A stretch of DNA of 64,000 nucleotides from Mangrovibrevibacter kandeliae (GCF_024519155.1 NZ_JANIFJ010000005.1:1-64000); one strand, 5' to 3'. Positions 8,136 to 17,929 are shown, counted from the stretch's first letter. Notes: a model not told the origin generated them from the letters alone. Translations and numbers: made by a program.

Positions 8136-9329
8136 ATGAGCGACACGACGGGCAAGCGAGCTTTGCGGCCGGCAACGGCGATGGTCCATGGCGGCACGAT
8201 GCGGTCCGGCTTCGGGGAAACCTCCGAGGCGCTCTTCCTGACCCAGGGCTTCGTCTACGACACCGCCGAGGCCGCCGAGGCCCGCTTCAAGGGCGACGAG
8301 CCGGGCTTCATCTACTCGCGCTACTCCAACCCGACGACCCGCATGTTCGAGGAGCGCATGATGCTGCTCGAGGGTGCCGAGGATGCGCGCGCCACCGCGT
8401 CCGGCATGGCCGCCGTCGCGGCCGCGCTGCAGTGCCAGGTGAAGGCCGGCGACCACATCGTCGCCGCCCGCGCCTTGTTCGGCTCCTGTCGCTACGTGAT
8501 CGAGACCGTGCTCGGCCGCGCCGGCGTCGAATCGACCTTCGTCGACGGGCGCGACCTCGACCAGTGGCGGGCGGCGCTGCGCCCGAACACCAAGGTTGCC
8601 TTCCTGGAGAGCCCGACCAATCCGACGCTGGAGGTGATCGACATCGCCGCCGTCGCCGAGATCGTGCATTCCGTCGGCGCCAGGCTCGTGGTCGACAACG
8701 TCTTCGCGACGCCGATCTGGCAGAAGCCGCTGACGCTCGGCGCGGACGTGGTGATCTACTCGGCCACCAAGCACATCGACGGCCAGGGCCGCTGCCTCGG
8801 AGGCGTCATCCTCTCCTCGAAGGACTGGATCGACGAGAACCTTCACGACTATTTCCGCCATACCGGCCCGTCGCTCTCGCCGTTCAACGCCTGGACGCTG
8901 CTGAAGGGCCTCGAGACGCTGCCCCTGCGGGTGCGGGCGCAGACCGACAGCGCGGCGCGGATCGCCGATCACCTGGCGGGATCAGGCAAGATCGCCCGGG
9001 TGCTCTACCCCGGCCGCGAGGACCATCCCGACCATGCGATCGCGCGCCGGCAGATGGGCGCCGGATCGACGCTCGTCGCCTTCGAGCTTTCCGGCGGCAA
9101 GGACGCAGCCTTCCGCTTCTCGAACGCGCTCGAGGTGATCAAGATTTCCAACAATCTCGGCGACGCCAAGAGCCTCATCACCCATCCGGCGACCACCACG
9201 CACAAGAACCTTGCCCCGGAGGTGCGGGCCGAGCTGGGCATCGGCGATGGCCTCCTGCGCCTGTCGGCCGGCCTCGAGGATGTCGAAGACCTCCTGGAGG
9301 ATCTGGAGGCGGCGCTCGCCGCGGTCTGA
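8136..9329 (+). CDS. metZ: O-succinylhomoserine sulfhydrylase
   Basis: The 397-residue protein is a Cys/Met-metabolism PLP enzyme. Landmarks are [16 protein letters not shown] (phosphate contacts), the PLP lysine in [17 protein letters not shown], and the C-terminal [13 protein letters not shown] and [14 protein letters not shown]. MetZ makes homocysteine directly from O-succinylhomoserine and sulfide, the usual route in Hyphomicrobiales. The GQGR motif and the SAM-II element upstream favour MetZ over cystathionine gamma-synthase. The ATG at 8136 is chosen because the longer frame would run through the riboswitch. The stop is four bases from the convergent phosphatidyltransferase gene. Confidence 0.93.
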   Translation: MSDTTGKRALRPATAMVHGGTMRSGFGETSEALFLTQGFVYDTAEAAEARFKGDEPGFIYSRYSNPTTRMFEERMMLLEGAEDARATASGMAAVAAALQCQVKAGDHIVAARALFGSCRYVIETVLGRAGVESTFVDGRDLDQWRAALRPNTKVAFLESPTNPTLEVIDIAAVAEIVHSVGARLVVDNVFATPIWQKPLTLGADVVIYSATKHIDGQGRCLGGVILSSKDWIDENLHDYFRHTGPSLSPFNAWTLLKGLETLPLRVRAQTDSAARIADHLAGSGKIARVLYPGREDHPDHAIARRQMGAGSTLVAFELSGGKDAAFRFSNALEVIKISNNLGDAKSLITHPATTTHKNLAPEVRAELGIGDGLLRLSAGLEDVEDLLEDLEAALAAV

Positions 9330-9333
9330 CGGA

Positions 9334-9939
9334 TCAGGCGAAGACCCGGACGGCGAGCGCCACCCGCGCTGCAAACGTCCAGAAGCACATCGCGGCGAAG
9401 ACGTATGCGATCGCCGCGAAGTGCTGCGGAAAGACGCAGAACAGGACGAAGGCGGCGATCGTCTCGCTGGCCTCGGCGAGCCCGGTCGAGAAGTAGAGCG
9501 ACTTCTTGCCCCGCAGTTCGGCACGCACCTGGCGCTTCTCGGCCATGATGGCGAAGGCGAGAAAGCTCGCCCCGTTGGCGTAGAAGCTCATCAGGAGCAC
9601 GGCTGCGGGGAGCGCATTGGCCAGCGGGTCGAGGACGGCGAAGGCGAGCGGGATCGCCCCGTAGAAGACGTAGTCGAAGACGATGTCGAGAAAGCCGCCG
9701 CGGTCGGTCGGCCGGGTCGTGCGGGCGAGCGCCCCGTCGAGCCCGTCGGCGATGCGCGACAGGAGAAGCAGCGCCAGTCCCAGCACCGGATATCCGCAGG
9801 CGATGGCGAGCGCCGCCGCGAGCCCGACGACGAGTGCGGCGACCGTCACACCGTCGGCCGTGCAACCGGCTGCCGCCAGACCCCGCGCCACGCGGTCGAG
9901 CGCAGGATCGATGTGCGGCTTCAATGTCCCGTCCAGCAC
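9334..9939 (-). CDS. CDP-alcohol phosphatidyltransferase family membrane protein
   Basis: The 201-residue protein is mostly hydrophobic. It carries the family signature in [20 protein letters not shown] followed by FLDIVFD, which supplies the metal-binding aspartates of the DGxxAR-x8-GxxxD-xxxD pattern. Such enzymes transfer a phosphatidyl group from CDP-diacylglycerol to an alcohol in the inner membrane. The acceptor (glycerol phosphate, serine, inositol or another) cannot be told from the sequence, and no lipid gene is adjacent. It converges on metZ, with only four bases between the two stop codons. Confidence 0.87.
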   Translation of the reverse strand: MLDGTLKPHIDPALDRVARGLAAAGCTADGVTVAALVVGLAAALAIACGYPVLGLALLLLSRIADGLDGALARTTRPTDRGGFLDIVFDYVFYGAIPLAFAVLDPLANALPAAVLLMSFYANGASFLAFAIMAEKRQVRAELRGKKSLYFSTGLAEASETIAAFVLFCVFPQHFAAIAYVFAAMCFWTFAARVALAVRVFA

Positions 9940-10026
9940 GCCGTCTCCTTGCTCGCCCGCGGCATTGACCGCGACGCATCGCTCCCCGATAGCATTCGAC
10001 CAGACCCGCTAAGGCTCGACTGCTCG

Positions 10027-10416
10027 ATGTACAGGACCACCACCCACGACATCACCGTGACGGTGACGCCCCGCTTCCTGGAGGAGCACTCCGACGCGGA
10101 GAAGTCACGCTGGGTCTGGGCATACACGGTGGAGATCGAAAACGGCAGCGGCCTGACCGTTCAACTCCGATCACGCCACTGGCACATCACCGATGGCCTC
10201 GGCCGAGTGCAGGAGGTGGAAGGCCCTGGCGTCGTCGGCGAGCAGCCGGTGCTGGAGCCGGGCGACAGCTACACCTACACCTCGGGGTGCCCGCTCGGCA
10301 CGCCATCGGGCATCATGCGCGGGCACTACGAGATGGAGGCCGAGGGCGGGACATTCGAAGTGACGATCCCTGCCTTCTCCCTCGATCTGCCGGCGGGCGA
10401 GCGGGTTCTGAACTGA
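10027..10416 (+). CDS. apaG: ApaG protein
   Basis: The 129-residue product is a full-length ApaG with the fibronectin type III-like beta-sandwich fold. Conserved stretches are [45 protein letters not shown] and the C-terminal [11 protein letters not shown]. ApaG is linked to cobalt/magnesium resistance and nucleotide (ApaH) metabolism, but its biochemical role is unclear. Start at the ATG 10027 gives the usual family length. The gene stands alone, between the divergent phosphatidyltransferase and the convergent acvB. Confidence 0.93.
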   Translation: MYRTTTHDITVTVTPRFLEEHSDAEKSRWVWAYTVEIENGSGLTVQLRSRHWHITDGLGRVQEVEGPGVVGEQPVLEPGDSYTYTSGCPLGTPSGIMRGHYEMEAEGGTFEVTIPAFSLDLPAGERVLN

Positions 10417-10439
10417 ACTTCGACGCAGGCGACGGCGCC

Positions 10440-11813
10440 CTACTCCGTCGCCACCTTGCCCGGCGCCGCGCTGAGCCGCCGGTCGAGCCCCGAGAGGACC
10501 TTCGCGCCGAGCGCGTCATAGTCTTCGTCGAAATGATGGCCGCCTTCGATGGCGATGACCTCGGCCTTGCCCTTCAACGCCGGGCACGCGCTGTCGTCCT
10601 CTTCCGTCCCGTAGACGCACTGGACGAGCTTCGGGTCGATCTTGCCCAGCGGCGGGAGCGTCGGTGTCCCGCCGGTGTCGACGCCGAGCCAGCCGGACAC
10701 CGACACCTCCCAGTCCGCGGTCTCCGACAGCGCCATCAGCGACAGCTGCACGACGCGCTGGCGGATCGCGGGATTGAGCTCGGCGTAGACGGCGGGCAGC
10801 ACGTCGGCGCCGAACGAATAGCCGGCGAGGAGGACGTGGCGAACGTGCCAGCGCTTGCGGTAGGTCTCGATGATGCGCGAGAGATCCGCCGCCGTCTGTT
10901 CCGGCGTGCGCTCGGACCAGAAGTAGCGCAGCGAATCGACGCCGATCACCGGCACGCCCTCGCCCTGCAGATAACCCCCGACCTCCTTGTCGAGGTCGCG
11001 CCAACCGCCGTCGCCGGAGATGATGACAGCCATGGTGTCGCGCGTCGGCGTCGCGTCGAGTTCGGTGATCGGCAGGTCGAAGCTCGCATTCGTCGCCTGT
11101 GAGGCCGCCGCCTCGCGCTCGACCAGCCTCAGCAGCGCGGCATCCGGCGCCTCGGTCGCCGCCTCGATGGCGATCGCGGGATGGGCGGACTTCAGGGCGT
11201 CGACATGGGCCCGCGCGTCAGGCGCCCCGGCGGGCGTGAAGGCGACCGTGACAGGATCGGGAAGATCCTCGTCGCTCAGCTGGTAGACCCAGCCTGCCGG
11301 CGTCTTCTCGTGCGCGGCGTCGGTGCAGAGCTCCTTCGACAGGGGCAGGACGACGTCCGGGTCGACCGCCACTGTCGCGCCGATCGTGGCGGCCGGCGTC
11401 TGCGCCGCGATCTGCAGCGCCAGCGTGCCGCCGGCGCCGCGGCCGGCGACGACCGGCAGATGGTAGGCCGAGCCGCCCACCTCCCGCTGGGTCTGCTGGC
11501 TGAGGCTCTCGATGTCCGACACGAGGTAGGTGCAGTCGCCGTCGTCGGCCTCGATCGACTTCAGGTAGGACGGCAGATCGATGCCGATCACCACGTCCCC
11601 GGCCCCGACGAGCGTGGCGGCGGCGCCGTCGTCGGCCGCGCCCCAGCCGTCGCTGTCCGAGATCAGCACCACGGCCGCCTTCGGTGCGCTCTGCGGCAAC
11701 AGGATCTTCGGCGACGGGATGAGGCCGGTGTCGTAGTCGTCGGCCACGGCCGGCGCGAGAGCGAACGTGGAGAACGCTGCGGCGAACGCCGTCGCGGCCA
11801 GGAGAATCTTCAT
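10440..11813 (-). CDS. acvB: Periplasmic AcvB/VirJ-type alpha/beta hydrolase
   Basis: The 457-residue protein has a signal peptide (MKILLAATAFAAAFSTFALA) and two tandem alpha/beta-hydrolase-like halves. The C-terminal half has an intact nucleophile elbow, LLAGYSFGADVLP, and a late His in IEGGHHFDEDY. The N-terminal half has a degenerate elbow, VVAGRGAGG, with no serine. This double layout is that of AcvB (about 450 residues) rather than the shorter VirJ. In Agrobacterium AcvB hydrolyses lysyl-phosphatidylglycerol; the Rhizobium tropici homologue AtvA supports acid tolerance. The ATG overlaps the mprF stop by four bases, so the enzyme that removes lysyl-PG is coupled to the one that makes it. 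Confidence 0.88.
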   Translation of the reverse strand: MKILLAATAFAAAFSTFALAPAVADDYDTGLIPSPKILLPQSAPKAAVVLISDSDGWGAADDGAAATLVGAGDVVIGIDLPSYLKSIEADDGDCTYLVSDIESLSQQTQREVGGSAYHLPVVAGRGAGGTLALQIAAQTPAATIGATVAVDPDVVLPLSKELCTDAAHEKTPAGWVYQLSDEDLPDPVTVAFTPAGAPDARAHVDALKSAHPAIAIEAATEAPDAALLRLVEREAAASQATNASFDLPITELDATPTRDTMAVIISGDGGWRDLDKEVGGYLQGEGVPVIGVDSLRYFWSERTPEQTAADLSRIIETYRKRWHVRHVLLAGYSFGADVLPAVYAELNPAIRQRVVQLSLMALSETADWEVSVSGWLGVDTGGTPTLPPLGKIDPKLVQCVYGTEEDDSACPALKGKAEVIAIEGGHHFDEDYDALGAKVLSGLDRRLSAAPGKVATE

Positions 11814-14425
11814 TTGCCGAGCACTCCGCGCAGGCCGCCGCCGATCAGCATGGTCACGTCGGCGAGCGCAACGGCGGGATTGAGCCCGCTGGAGACCACG
11901 AGGTAGCGCGGTTCCCACTGCGGCGAGAACTTCGCCTTGAACGCCCGCAGGCCGCGGAAGTTGTAGAAGCGCTCGCCCCGTTCGAAGACGATGCGCCCGA
12001 TGCGGTCCCAGGCCGGCGCCACGGCCCGGTCCGACAAGCCGGCGAGCGGCGCCATGCCGAGGTCGAAGCGCCTGTAGCCGCTGTCCCGGGCATGGGTGAT
12101 CAGCTGCACGAACAGGTATTCCATCGTGCCGTTTGGCGCGCCCGGACGAAAGCGCATCAGGTCGACCGACATCTCCTCCCGGTTGCCCGCGACGAGCAGC
12201 GTGGCGAACGCGACCGCCTCCCCGTGGTGACGGATCAGGGCGACCGGCTGCGAGGTCACGTAGTCGGAGCGGAAGGCGCCGAGCGAGAAGCCCTTCTCGC
12301 GCACCTCGCGATGCTCCAGCCACGCGTCCGAGACCGCCGCGAGTTCAGGCAGGATGGGCGCGACGGCGTCGGCGGGCACCATCTCGAAGGTGAGGCCGTC
12401 ACGCTCACCGCGGTTCAGGGCGTTGCGCAGGTTGGCGCTGCGCCCGCCCTTCAGGCTGAACGCCGGCAGGTCCACCGAGGCGCTCTCGCCGAGCTTGTAG
12501 GCCCGCATGCCGGCGTCGGCATAGATCGACAGCGCGGCCGGCGTCACCTGGTAGAAGATCGCGCGACCGCCGCCGGCCCGAGCCTCCTCGACGAAGCGCC
12601 AGATGAGGTTCGGCCAGGTCTCGCGCGGACCGATCGGATCGAACAGCGCCACCCAGGAGCGGTTCTGCCGGGCGAACATGATGAAGGCGTCGCCGTCCTC
12701 GGAGAAGATCAGGCTCTTGTCGCCCATCCGCACGAGATTGGCGTCGGCGAGGCCATGCGCTTCGGCGATGGCGACGGCCCGGTCGAGCGCCGCGCGATCC
12801 GGCGGGGCGACGGCGAGGAGCGCCGGGCGCAGGAGGCTCCAGCCGGCGACGAGACCGCCTCCGACGACGACGCCGAGCAGCGCCCGCAGGCTGCGCGGCG
12901 CCTCGGCCGAGAACTCGAACTGCCACCACAGCTCGTTCGAATACTCGACGTCACGATAGACGAAGAAGAGCACCGTCGCGGCACTGACGAGAACGATGGC
13001 GACGGCCAGCAGCCACTGCGGGCTGAGCGCCTGGCGCAGGAGCGAAGCCGGCCGGTCGAAGTCGCGGCGCGTGGCGACCAGCGTCAGCAGCAGTGCGACG
13101 AGGAAGGCCGCCTCGTAGAGCGCGATGGCCTTGGCGAGAGTCAGCACCAGCGCGGCCGAGGCAGCGCTCACCGCCGCCCACCACGCCCCGTCGAGGCGCT
13201 GCGACAGGCCCCGCGAAACGACGAGCATCACGAGCCCGAGGAGGCTGGCGAGAAAGTGCGCGCCCTCCAGGATCGGCAGCGGCAGGAGATCGGAGAGGAG
13301 GTCGAGATGCTGGTGCGGCGTCGGCGTGACGCCGGACAGGATCAGCATGCCACCGAGCACGAGCGTCAGGGTCGAGAGCAGCGGCGCCGACAGCCGGCTG
13401 CCGGCGCGCCGGAGCGCCGCGCCCGCGGGGCCGCGCGCGATCTGCCGGGCCTCGATCGCCCCGACCAGCGCGGCCGCGACGACGAGCGGCAGCACGTAGT
13501 AGACGATGCGGTAGAGCACCAGCGCGCCGAGCACGCCGCCGAGCGGCAGGGTCTGGCCGACGGTCGCGAGGATAACGGTCTCGAAGACGCCGACGCCGCC
13601 CGGGACGTGCGACACGACCCCGAGCCCGATGGCGACGGCATAGATCGCGACGAAGGCCGGGAAGCTCAACGCGCCGTCCGGCAGGAGCACGTAGAGGACG
13701 GCCGACGCAGCCAGGATATCGGCCGAAGTGATAACGATCTGGCGCAGGAGCAGGCCCGGCTCGGGCAGCGGAACGTGCAGGCGCCAGAGGCGCAAGACGC
13801 GCGAGCGCCGCGCCACCACCAGCAGAAGCCCGACCGGCAGGAGCGCCGCGACGCCCGCCAGCCGCAGCGCCACGGCCGGCAAGTCGAGCGGCGCGGCGAC
13901 CTCCGGGGCCACGATCAGCAGGCTGACGCCGGTGGTGACGGCGAGGCCGAGACCGAAGGCGCCGGTCACGAAGGCGATGATGCGGCCGACGTCCTCCGGG
14001 GCGATGCCGAAGCGCGTGTAGAGCCGATAGCGGATCGCGCCACCGCTCAGCGGGCCGAAGCCGGCGATGTTGCCCACCGCGTAGGCGCTGAAGGCGGTGA
14101 TCGCGACGAGCGGATAAGGCAGCTTCGCGCCGGCGAAGCGGATCGCCGAGACATCGTAGAACGACAGCGCCGCGAAGCTCCCGGCGGTGAAGAGCATGGC
14201 CAGCACGACCGCACTCCAGGGCGTATGCCGCAGAGCGTGGACGACGTCGTGATAGCGAAGTTCCTGCGTCAATCCGCCGATGGCCACGCCGATCATCAGC
14301 AGCATGAAGAGCGTGATGAAGGCGACGAGGGCGGCGCGGTAACGCAGCAGGAAGGCGAAGACGATGCGCAGCAGGCCGGGCGACGAGCGGCCACCTTGCG
14401 CGGTAACGGAGCTGGACGAAGTCAT
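11810..14425 (-). CDS. mprF: Bifunctional lysylphosphatidylglycerol synthase/flippase
   Basis: The 871-residue protein has the complete MprF layout. An N-terminal flippase of roughly 14 membrane helices occupies about residues 20-540, including VAITAFSAYAVGNIAGFGPLSGG and VSHVPGGVGVFETVIL. A C-terminal cytoplasmic synthase follows (DSLIF-like MGDKSLIFSEDGDAFIMF, then YEF/NLRNALNRGERDGL). It transfers lysine from Lys-tRNA to phosphatidylglycerol and flips the product, making the membrane less anionic and more tolerant of acid and cationic peptides. It is the first gene of a two-gene operon with acvB, as in the rhizobial lpiA-atvA operon. A 120-bp gap separates it from hslO. Confidence 0.94.
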   Translation of the reverse strand: MTSSSSVTAQGGRSSPGLLRIVFAFLLRYRAALVAFITLFMLLMIGVAIGGLTQELRYHDVVHALRHTPWSAVVLAMLFTAGSFAALSFYDVSAIRFAGAKLPYPLVAITAFSAYAVGNIAGFGPLSGGAIRYRLYTRFGIAPEDVGRIIAFVTGAFGLGLAVTTGVSLLIVAPEVAAPLDLPAVALRLAGVAALLPVGLLLVVARRSRVLRLWRLHVPLPEPGLLLRQIVITSADILAASAVLYVLLPDGALSFPAFVAIYAVAIGLGVVSHVPGGVGVFETVILATVGQTLPLGGVLGALVLYRIVYYVLPLVVAAALVGAIEARQIARGPAGAALRRAGSRLSAPLLSTLTLVLGGMLILSGVTPTPHQHLDLLSDLLPLPILEGAHFLASLLGLVMLVVSRGLSQRLDGAWWAAVSAASAALVLTLAKAIALYEAAFLVALLLTLVATRRDFDRPASLLRQALSPQWLLAVAIVLVSAATVLFFVYRDVEYSNELWWQFEFSAEAPRSLRALLGVVVGGGLVAGWSLLRPALLAVAPPDRAALDRAVAIAEAHGLADANLVRMGDKSLIFSEDGDAFIMFARQNRSWVALFDPIGPRETWPNLIWRFVEEARAGGGRAIFYQVTPAALSIYADAGMRAYKLGESASVDLPAFSLKGGRSANLRNALNRGERDGLTFEMVPADAVAPILPELAAVSDAWLEHREVREKGFSLGAFRSDYVTSQPVALIRHHGEAVAFATLLVAGNREEMSVDLMRFRPGAPNGTMEYLFVQLITHARDSGYRRFDLGMAPLAGLSDRAVAPAWDRIGRIVFERGERFYNFRGLRAFKAKFSPQWEPRYLVVSSGLNPAVALADVTMLIGGGLRGVLGK

Positions 14426-14545
14426 CGGATCACTGCCCGGAACTGCGGCCGTCGAGGGCCGCCGTCGGTCCTGATGATCCCGAAAGCCTGCCGAATTGTG
14501 ACGAAACTTGGCGGCACCCCCGCCGCAGCGCCACCTTGCCGAAAT

Positions 14546-15565
14546 TTAAGCTTCTTCGGCGGGACCTTCACCCTCGGGATCGAACTCCGACGGCTCGAAC
14601 TCATAGGCTTGCCCGCAGAATTCGCAGGTCACCTCGATCCGCCCATCCTCGATGCTCTCCTCGATCTCGGTCGCGGTGAAGCTCGAAAGCACCTCCTTGA
14701 TCCGCTCGCGCGAGCAGGAGCACTCGTCCCGGACTTCGTCCGAGGGGAAGACCCGCACCCCGCGTTCGTGGAACAGGCGGAAGAGCAGCCGCTCGACCCC
14801 GACCTCCGGATCGGCGAGTTCGGAATCCTCGATCGTGTCGACCAGCGCCCGGACCTCGAGCCAGGCGTCGTCCGGCTCGAATTCGAAGGCTTCCACGCCC
14901 TCCGGCAGGTCGCCGCCCGGCAGGTCGGGCAACCGCATGCGCTCGGGCGCCTCGGGCAGGAACTGCGCGACGAGGCCGCCGGCACGCCAGCTCTCACGGA
15001 ACCCGCCCGTCTCCTCGCGCCGCGCGATCCTGGCGACCGCGAGGCGCACGGTGGTCGGGATCTGCTCGGACTGGCGGAAATAGCCCTCGGCGACTTCTTC
15101 CAGCGTCGTGCCGTTGAGTTCGACGATGCCCTGGTAGCGCTGGGTGTGCGCCCCCTGATCGACGGTGAGCGCCATGACACCGCTGCCGAGAAGATCCTCG
15201 GGCTCGGTCTTCCCCCGCTCGACCGCCGCGGCAAGTCGGGCCTCGTCGAAGCGGGCATAGGCTCGCACGTCCGACGGCGTGGAAAAGTCGACGACCAGAA
15301 GATCAACAGGCCCATCGGTTTGCGTCTGGGCGATGAACTTTCCCTGAAACTTGAGCGAGGTGCCGAGCAGCACCGTCAGCACGATCATTTCGGCAAGGAG
15401 GCGCGAGACCGGCTCGGGATAGGCGTGGCGTGCCAGGATGCTGTCGAGCATCGGGCCGAGCTGCACGGCCCGGCCCCGCGCGTCCAGACCTTCGACCGCA
15501 AAGGGAACGACCGCATCGTCGCCAGCAAAGCCGAGTTCGCCGAGGCTGCCGGACAGATCGCTCAT
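14546..15565 (-). CDS. hslO: Redox-regulated chaperone Hsp33
   Basis: The product of about 339 residues contains the Hsp33 substrate-binding core ([40 protein letters not shown]) and the C-terminal zinc switch with CSCSRE and CEFCGQ. Those four cysteines bind zinc when reduced and form disulfides on oxidative unfolding, which activates the chaperone in the cytoplasm. The start [10 protein letters not shown] is chosen because its ATG overlaps the argF stop codon (tcat, 15562-15565), which implies translational coupling. The longer frame would run into argF. The acidic C terminus after the zinc motif is slightly extended. Confidence 0.94.
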   Translation of the reverse strand: MSDLSGSLGELGFAGDDAVVPFAVEGLDARGRAVQLGPMLDSILARHAYPEPVSRLLAEMIVLTVLLGTSLKFQGKFIAQTQTDGPVDLLVVDFSTPSDVRAYARFDEARLAAAVERGKTEPEDLLGSGVMALTVDQGAHTQRYQGIVELNGTTLEEVAEGYFRQSEQIPTTVRLAVARIARREETGGFRESWRAGGLVAQFLPEAPERMRLPDLPGGDLPEGVEAFEFEPDDAWLEVRALVDTIEDSELADPEVGVERLLFRLFHERGVRVFPSDEVRDECSCSRERIKEVLSSFTATEIEESIEDGRIEVTCEFCGQAYEFEPSEFDPEGEGPAEEA

Positions 15566-16479
15566 CGTCCGATCCCGTCGAAGCACCATGCCAGGATCGA
15601 CTTCTGCGCGTGCAGACGGTTCTCCGCTTCGTCGAAGACGATGGACTGCGGTCCGTCCAGCACCGCGTCGGTGACCTCTTCGCCGCGGTGGGCCGGCAGG
15701 CAGTGCATGAAGACCGCATCCGGCGAAGCCTTCGCCATCAGCCGCTCATTGACCTGATAGGGCATGAACACGTTGTGGCCCCGCGCCTGATCCTCGCGGC
15801 CCATCGAGACCCAGGTGTCGGTGACGACGCAGTCGGCGCCGCTGACCGCCTCGACCGGATCGTCGGTCAGCAGCAGCCGGGCGCCCTCGGCGCGCGCCCG
15901 CTCGACGTAGCGCGGATCGGGATCGGAGCCTTCCGGCGTCGCCACCCGCAGTTCGAAGCCGAAGCGCCAGGAGGCCTCGATGAACGAGTTGAGGACGTTG
16001 TTGCCATCGCCGGTCCAGGCGAAGGTCCTGCCCTTCACCGGCCCGCGCTTCTCCTCGAAGGTCAACAGGTCGGCCATGATCTGGCAGGGGTGAGAGTCGT
16101 CGCTGAGACCGTTGATCACCGGCACGGTGGCGTATTCGGCCATCTCGAGCAGCCGGTCGTGCGAGGTCGTGCGGATCATGATCGCGTCGACGTAACGCGA
16201 CAGGACACGCGCCGTGTCGGCGATGGTCTCCGAACGGCCGAGCTGCATCTCCGTGCCCGACAGGAACAGCGTCTCGCCGCCGAGCTGGCGCATGGCGACG
16301 TCGAAGGAGACGCGCGTGCGGGTGGACGGCTTCTCGAAGATCATCGCGAGCATGCGGCCGGCGAGCGGACGGGCGCCCTCGCGCCCCTCCCCCTTGCGCC
16401 GAGCGGCATCGGTCAGGATCGCACGCAGCTCGCCGGCATCGACGGCGGACAGATCCAGGAAGTGCTTTGCTGTCTGCAT
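15562..16479 (-). CDS. argF: Ornithine carbamoyltransferase, anabolic
   Basis: The 305-residue enzyme makes citrulline from ornithine and carbamoyl phosphate in arginine biosynthesis. The carbamoyl-phosphate site [10 protein letters not shown], the HPCQ motif in [13 protein letters not shown], and the ornithine-site sequence [13 protein letters not shown] are all intact. Length and motifs match the anabolic form. It lies eight bases downstream of argD and overlaps hslO by four bases. The three genes therefore form one transcript driven from the argD promoter. No separate promoter was seen before it. Confidence 0.96.
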   Translation of the reverse strand: MQTAKHFLDLSAVDAGELRAILTDAARRKGEGREGARPLAGRMLAMIFEKPSTRTRVSFDVAMRQLGGETLFLSGTEMQLGRSETIADTARVLSRYVDAIMIRTTSHDRLLEMAEYATVPVINGLSDDSHPCQIMADLLTFEEKRGPVKGRTFAWTGDGNNVLNSFIEASWRFGFELRVATPEGSDPDPRYVERARAEGARLLLTDDPVEAVSGADCVVTDTWVSMGREDQARGHNVFMPYQVNERLMAKASPDAVFMHCLPAHRGEEVTDAVLDGPQSIVFDEAENRLHAQKSILAWCFDGIGR

Positions 16480-16487
16480 TCCGGGTC

Positions 16488-17696
16488 TCACGCGCTCTTG
16501 CGGGCGGCGCCCGACAGGTTGGCGACTGCCGCCTCGAGCCGCTCCATGCCCTCGCGCACCTCGTCCGGCGTCACGTTCAGCGGCGGCAACAGGCGCACCA
16601 CGTTGTCGCCGGCCGGCGCGGCCAGCATCGACTGCTCGCGCATCTCGGCCACCAGCGATGTGTTCGGCACCCGAGCCTTGAGGCCGAGCAGCAGGCCCTC
16701 GCCGCGCGCCTCCTCGATGACCTCCGGGAAGCGCTCCGCGAGCGACTGGAGCGACTGCTTGAACTGCAGCGCGATCTCGCGCACGCCCTCCAGGAAACCC
16801 TCGGCGAGGACGACGTCGAGAACGGCGTTGCCGACGGCCATCGCCAGCGGGTTGCCGCCATAGGTCGTGCCGTGGGTGCCGGCGGTCATGCCGGCGGCCG
16901 CAGCCTCGGTCGCAAGGCAGGCGCCGAGCGGGAAGCCGCCGCCGATGCCTTTGGCGACCGCCATGATGTCGGGCGTGATACCGAAATGCTCGTGCGCGAA
17001 GAGCCGACCGGTGCGTCCGACGCCGGTCTGCACCTCGTCGAGGACGAGAAGGATCCCATGCTCGTCGCACAGCTTGCGCAGCGCCCGCATGAACTCCGGC
17101 GACGTGGACCGCACGCCGCCCTCGCCCTGCAGCGGCTCGATCAGGATGCCGGCGGTGGCGTCGGTGATGGCGGCCCTGACCGCGTCAAGGTCGCCGAACG
17201 GCACCTGGTCGAAGCCTTCGACCTTGGGTCCGAAGCCCTCGAGATATTTCGGCTGGCCGCCGGCCGCGATGGTGGCGAGGGTGCGGCCGTGGAAGGCGCC
17301 CTCGAAGGTGATCAGGCGGAACGCCTCCGGCCTGCCGTTGACGTAGTGGTAGCGCCGCGCGGTCTTGATCGCGCATTCGAGCGCCTCGGCGCCGGAATTG
17401 GTGAAGAACACCTTGTCGGCGAAGGTGGCCTCGGTGAGCCGCTCGGCCAGACGCTCCTGGCCCGGGATCTGGAAGATGTTCGACACGTGCCACAGCGTCT
17501 CGGCCTGCGCCTTCAGCGCCTCCACGAGATGCGGGTGGGCGTGGCCGAGGACGTTGACCGCGATGCCGCCGGAAAAATCGAGGAACTGCCGGCCGTCCTC
17601 GGTGTAGAGCCACACGCCCTCGCCTCGCTTAACGCGCAGGTTCGCCCGGGCATAGGTGGCGTAGAGGGGCGAGGTGTCCTTGCTTGCGGTAGCCAT
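16488..17696 (-). CDS. argD: Acetylornithine/succinyldiaminopimelate aminotransferase
   Basis: The 402-residue class III PLP aminotransferase interconverts N-acetylornithine and N-acetylglutamate semialdehyde; relatives also serve lysine biosynthesis. Visible motifs are [33 protein letters not shown] (phosphate cup), [14 protein letters not shown], and the PLP lysine in [15 protein letters not shown]. The ATG at 17694-17696 ([12 protein letters not shown]) is the family start, with a weak AAGG nine bases upstream. It heads the argD-argF-hslO operon. Upstream lies an unusual leader of about 197 nt containing an arginine-rich ORF and hairpins. Confidence 0.95.
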   Translation of the reverse strand: MATASKDTSPLYATYARANLRVKRGEGVWLYTEDGRQFLDFSGGIAVNVLGHAHPHLVEALKAQAETLWHVSNIFQIPGQERLAERLTEATFADKVFFTNSGAEALECAIKTARRYHYVNGRPEAFRLITFEGAFHGRTLATIAAGGQPKYLEGFGPKVEGFDQVPFGDLDAVRAAITDATAGILIEPLQGEGGVRSTSPEFMRALRKLCDEHGILLVLDEVQTGVGRTGRLFAHEHFGITPDIMAVAKGIGGGFPLGACLATEAAAAGMTAGTHGTTYGGNPLAMAVGNAVLDVVLAEGFLEGVREIALQFKQSLQSLAERFPEVIEEARGEGLLLGLKARVPNTSLVAEMREQSMLAAPAGDNVVRLLPPLNVTPDEVREGMERLEAAVANLSGAARKSA

Positions 17697-17836
17697 GGCG
17701 ATGCGCCTTGTGGTGGGCCCGCACCGGAGCGGGCGGTTCTTGAAACGCGTAAAGCCTGCCGGTCGGGCAGGCTTCGATTCTGGCCTGGGGTGGGGACGTG
17801 CGATCGACGGCGCCGCCGCCGCCGCATGCCGATCAT
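17513..17836 (-). other. Leader ORF with seven consecutive arginine codons, overlapping the argD start
   Basis: Starting at ATG 17834-17836 (or the ATG three codons later), the frame reads M-I-G-M and then seven Arg codons: CGG four times, then CGC, CGT and CGA. Further Arg codons follow. GAGG lies three bases before the first ATG and twelve before the second, so neither spacing is ideal. The frame has no stop until 17513 and overlaps the argD coding start in another frame by 184 bp. Beyond the first part its composition is that of a shadow frame of argD. I consider the first 20-30 codons the meaningful part, if any. Confidence 0.4.
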
Positions 17837-17893
17837 CGACCTCGAGCGGGTACTGCGCGCGGCAAGCCGACCGTGACGCAACGGCGCTCGAAG
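17697..17893 (-). promoter_or_regulatory. argD 5' leader: candidate arginine-responsive attenuator
   Basis: From the predicted transcription start near 17893 to the argD ATG, the minus-strand leader contains four elements in order. First is a start codon and a run of seven Arg codons (17804-17824). Second is CAGGC (17783-17787), which can pair with GCCTG (17768-17772). Third is a 9-bp hairpin (17752-17774) that uses that same GCCTG. Fourth is a 6-bp GCCCGC/GCGGGC hairpin just before the argD ribosome site. The CAGGC:GCCTG pair and the 9-bp hairpin exclude each other, as antiterminator and terminator do in classical amino-acid leaders. Function is inferred. Confidence 0.5.
17752..17774 (-). 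terminator. Possible attenuator hairpin in the argD leader
   Basis: On the minus strand AAGCCTGCC pairs perfectly with GGCAGGCTT around the loop CGACC. The stem is followed by TACGCGTTTC, a poor U-tract with three U residues partly inside the stem. It would therefore be a weak intrinsic terminator, or a hairpin acting by another route. Confidence 0.35.
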
Positions 17894-17899
17894 GCGTTG

Positions 17900-17929
17900 C
17901 TATAGCACGGCCGCACGCCGCGTTGTCAA
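17900..17929 (-). promoter_or_regulatory. Sigma-70 promoter of the argD-argF-hslO operon
   Basis: The minus strand reads a perfect -35 TTGACA (17924-17929) and CTATAG (17900-17905) with an 18-bp spacer, or GCTATA with 17 bp. The start would be near 17893, upstream of the arginine-rich leader ORF. Confidence 0.65.

Noticed and set aside
10440-11813. VirJ as a sign of a type IV secretion or conjugation system
   Set aside because: The two-half AcvB layout and the mprF partner point to lysyl-phosphatidylglycerol turnover; no vir or tra gene is in the window.
12092-15757. A 1221-codon open frame on the plus strand
   Set aside because: It lies antisense to mprF and hslO, which have complete domain signatures. 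Its product is rich in Arg, Glu, Gln and His with no fold, as expected for the complement of GC-rich genes.
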